This document shows positions 6,758-7,638 of a stretch of 7,638 nt of DNA, piece after piece (position 1 is the first letter of the stretch; each line of letters starts with the position of its first letter). The translations under genes were made by a program, and so were the position numbers. The DNA is from Solirubrobacterales bacterium (GTDB taxonomy: Bacteria; Actinomycetota; Thermoleophilia; Solirubrobacterales; Solirubrobacteraceae): NCBI GenBank assembly GCA_013695395.1, contig JACDAP010000282.1:1-7638 (forward strand), in the 5' to 3' direction. The notes below the pieces were generated by a model that did no database searches, was not told the origin of the DNA, and was given only the letters and a program-made list of their open reading frames with translations.

Positions 6758-7638
6758 TCAGGCAGCGACGCTGACCGCCTTGCCCGCGAGCGCCGTAGCC
6801 TGCTCGATCTTCCGGGCGTAGGCGGCGAAGTCCTCGCCGCGCAGCTGCTGCGGGCCGTCGCAGACGGCGACCTCGGGCTCGGGGTGGACCTCGACGACGA
6901 TCCCGTCGGCCCCGACCGCCGCGGCGGCCAGCGAGAGCGGCTCGACGAGGTCGCGGCGGCCCGCGGCGTGCGAGGGGTCGACGATCACCGGCAGGTGGCT
7001 CATCTCCTTGAGCACCGGCACCGCGGTCAGGTCGAGCGTGAAGCGGTAGGCCGTCTCGAAGGTGCGGATGCCGCGCTCGCAGAGCAGCACCTTCTCGTTG
7101 CCCTCCTTGAGCACGTACTCGGCGGCCATCAGGAGCTCCTCGAGCGTCGCGGAGAGCCCGCGCTTAATCATCACCGGCACCCCGGAGCGGCCGATCTCGG
7201 TGAGCAGCGTGTAGTTCTGCATGTTCCGCGCGCCGAGCTGGATCATGTCCGCGACCTCGGCGACGGCCTCGATGTCGCGGGCGTCCATGCACTCGGTGAC
7301 GATCGGCAGGCCGGTGCGGTCCTTGGCCTCCTGCAGGAGCTTCAGACCCTCCACACCGAGGCCGTGGAACGCGTAGGGGCTCGTCCGCGGCTTGTAGGCG
7401 CCGCCGCGGAGCATCGACGCGCCGCCCTCGAGCACCTGATCGGCGGCCAGCAGGATCTGGTCGCGGGACTCGACGGTGCAGGGCCCGGCGATCAGGGCGA
7501 AGTGCTCGCCGCCGACCTTCCGCCCACCGATCTCGAAGACCGATCGCTCGCCGTGTGAGAACTGGTTCGAGGCGAGCTTGTAGGGCTTCGTGATCGGGAC
7601 GACCCGGTCGACGCCGGGGTCGGCCTCGAGCTGGAGGT
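6758..7638 (-). CDS. aroF: 3-deoxy-7-phosphoheptulonate (DAHP) synthase, type I-beta, 5' end outside window
   Basis: DAHP synthase condenses PEP and erythrose-4-phosphate, the committed entry to the shikimate pathway. The 292 visible residues run to the stop, and the frame is open through the window edge. Comparison with the 338-residue Thermotoga enzyme suggests about 50-60 N-terminal residues are missing. The visible start, [17 protein letters not shown], is the end of the ferredoxin-like regulatory domain. Then come the barrel motifs AGPCTVES (50-57), [54 protein letters not shown] and VEVHPEP. The four metal ligands are present: C53, H223, E249 and D260 (visible numbering). In this subfamily the N-terminal domain can mediate feedback by tyrosine or phenylalanine, but too little is visible here to say. 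GTG at 7435 is internal to the barrel and is not the start. tyrA follows after 30 bp, so this is the first visible gene of the aromatic cluster. Confidence 0.96.
   Translation of the reverse strand, partial: LQLEADPGVDRVVPITKPYKLASNQFSHGERSVFEIGGRKVGGEHFALIAGPCTVESRDQILLAADQVLEGGASMLRGGAYKPRTSPYAFHGLGVEGLKLLQEAKDRTGLPIVTECMDARDIEAVAEVADMIQLGARNMQNYTLLTEIGRSGVPVMIKRGLSATLEELLMAAEYVLKEGNEKVLLCERGIRTFETAYRFTLDLTAVPVLKEMSHLPVIVDPSHAAGRRDLVEPLSLAAAAVGADGIVVEVHPEPEVAVCDGPQQLRGEDFAAYARKIEQATALAGKAVSVAA

Overview
This is a very GC-rich bacterial chromosomal segment of conserved housekeeping genes. The protein style, the type I-beta DAHP synthase next to tyrA and aroA, the near-leaderless starts and the base composition suggest a high-GC actinobacterium, most likely the Thermoleophilia/Solirubrobacterales group. 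That placement is inferred from resemblance and was not tested. I see no mobile element, CRISPR array, tRNA, rRNA or sign of recent transfer.

Right to left on the minus strand runs an apparent biosynthetic cluster: aroF (5' end outside the window), tyrA, aroA, cmk, der and metK. aroF, tyrA and aroA supply the first step of the shikimate pathway, the EPSP synthase step and the tyrosine branch. tyrA and aroA overlap by 4 nt (GTGA), and cmk and der overlap by 4 nt (ATGA). A 164-bp non-coding gap with hairpins separates aroA from cmk. A 35-bp gap before metK holds a promoter-like element inside a dyad, so metK may be transcribed separately as well as by read-through.

The left part holds a small plus-strand gene for a two-helix membrane protein with a bacterial PH domain. 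It is convergent with metK across a strong hairpin, and divergent from the N-terminal part of priA (minus strand, cut off by the window start). The 28 bp between the PH gene and priA contain back-to-back -10-like hexamers sharing one TA step.

No new multi-gene system is evident. The most notable signal is in AroA: the fold is intact and most substrate-binding residues are present, but four positions that are normally near-invariant (equivalent to E. coli N94, E341, H385 and K411) are changed. MetK also has Glu where Gln is usual in its SPDI-x-Q-G-V motif. The regulatory arrangements at metK, at tyrA (Shine-Dalgarno-like bases in a hairpin loop) and between the PH gene and priA are also worth checking.
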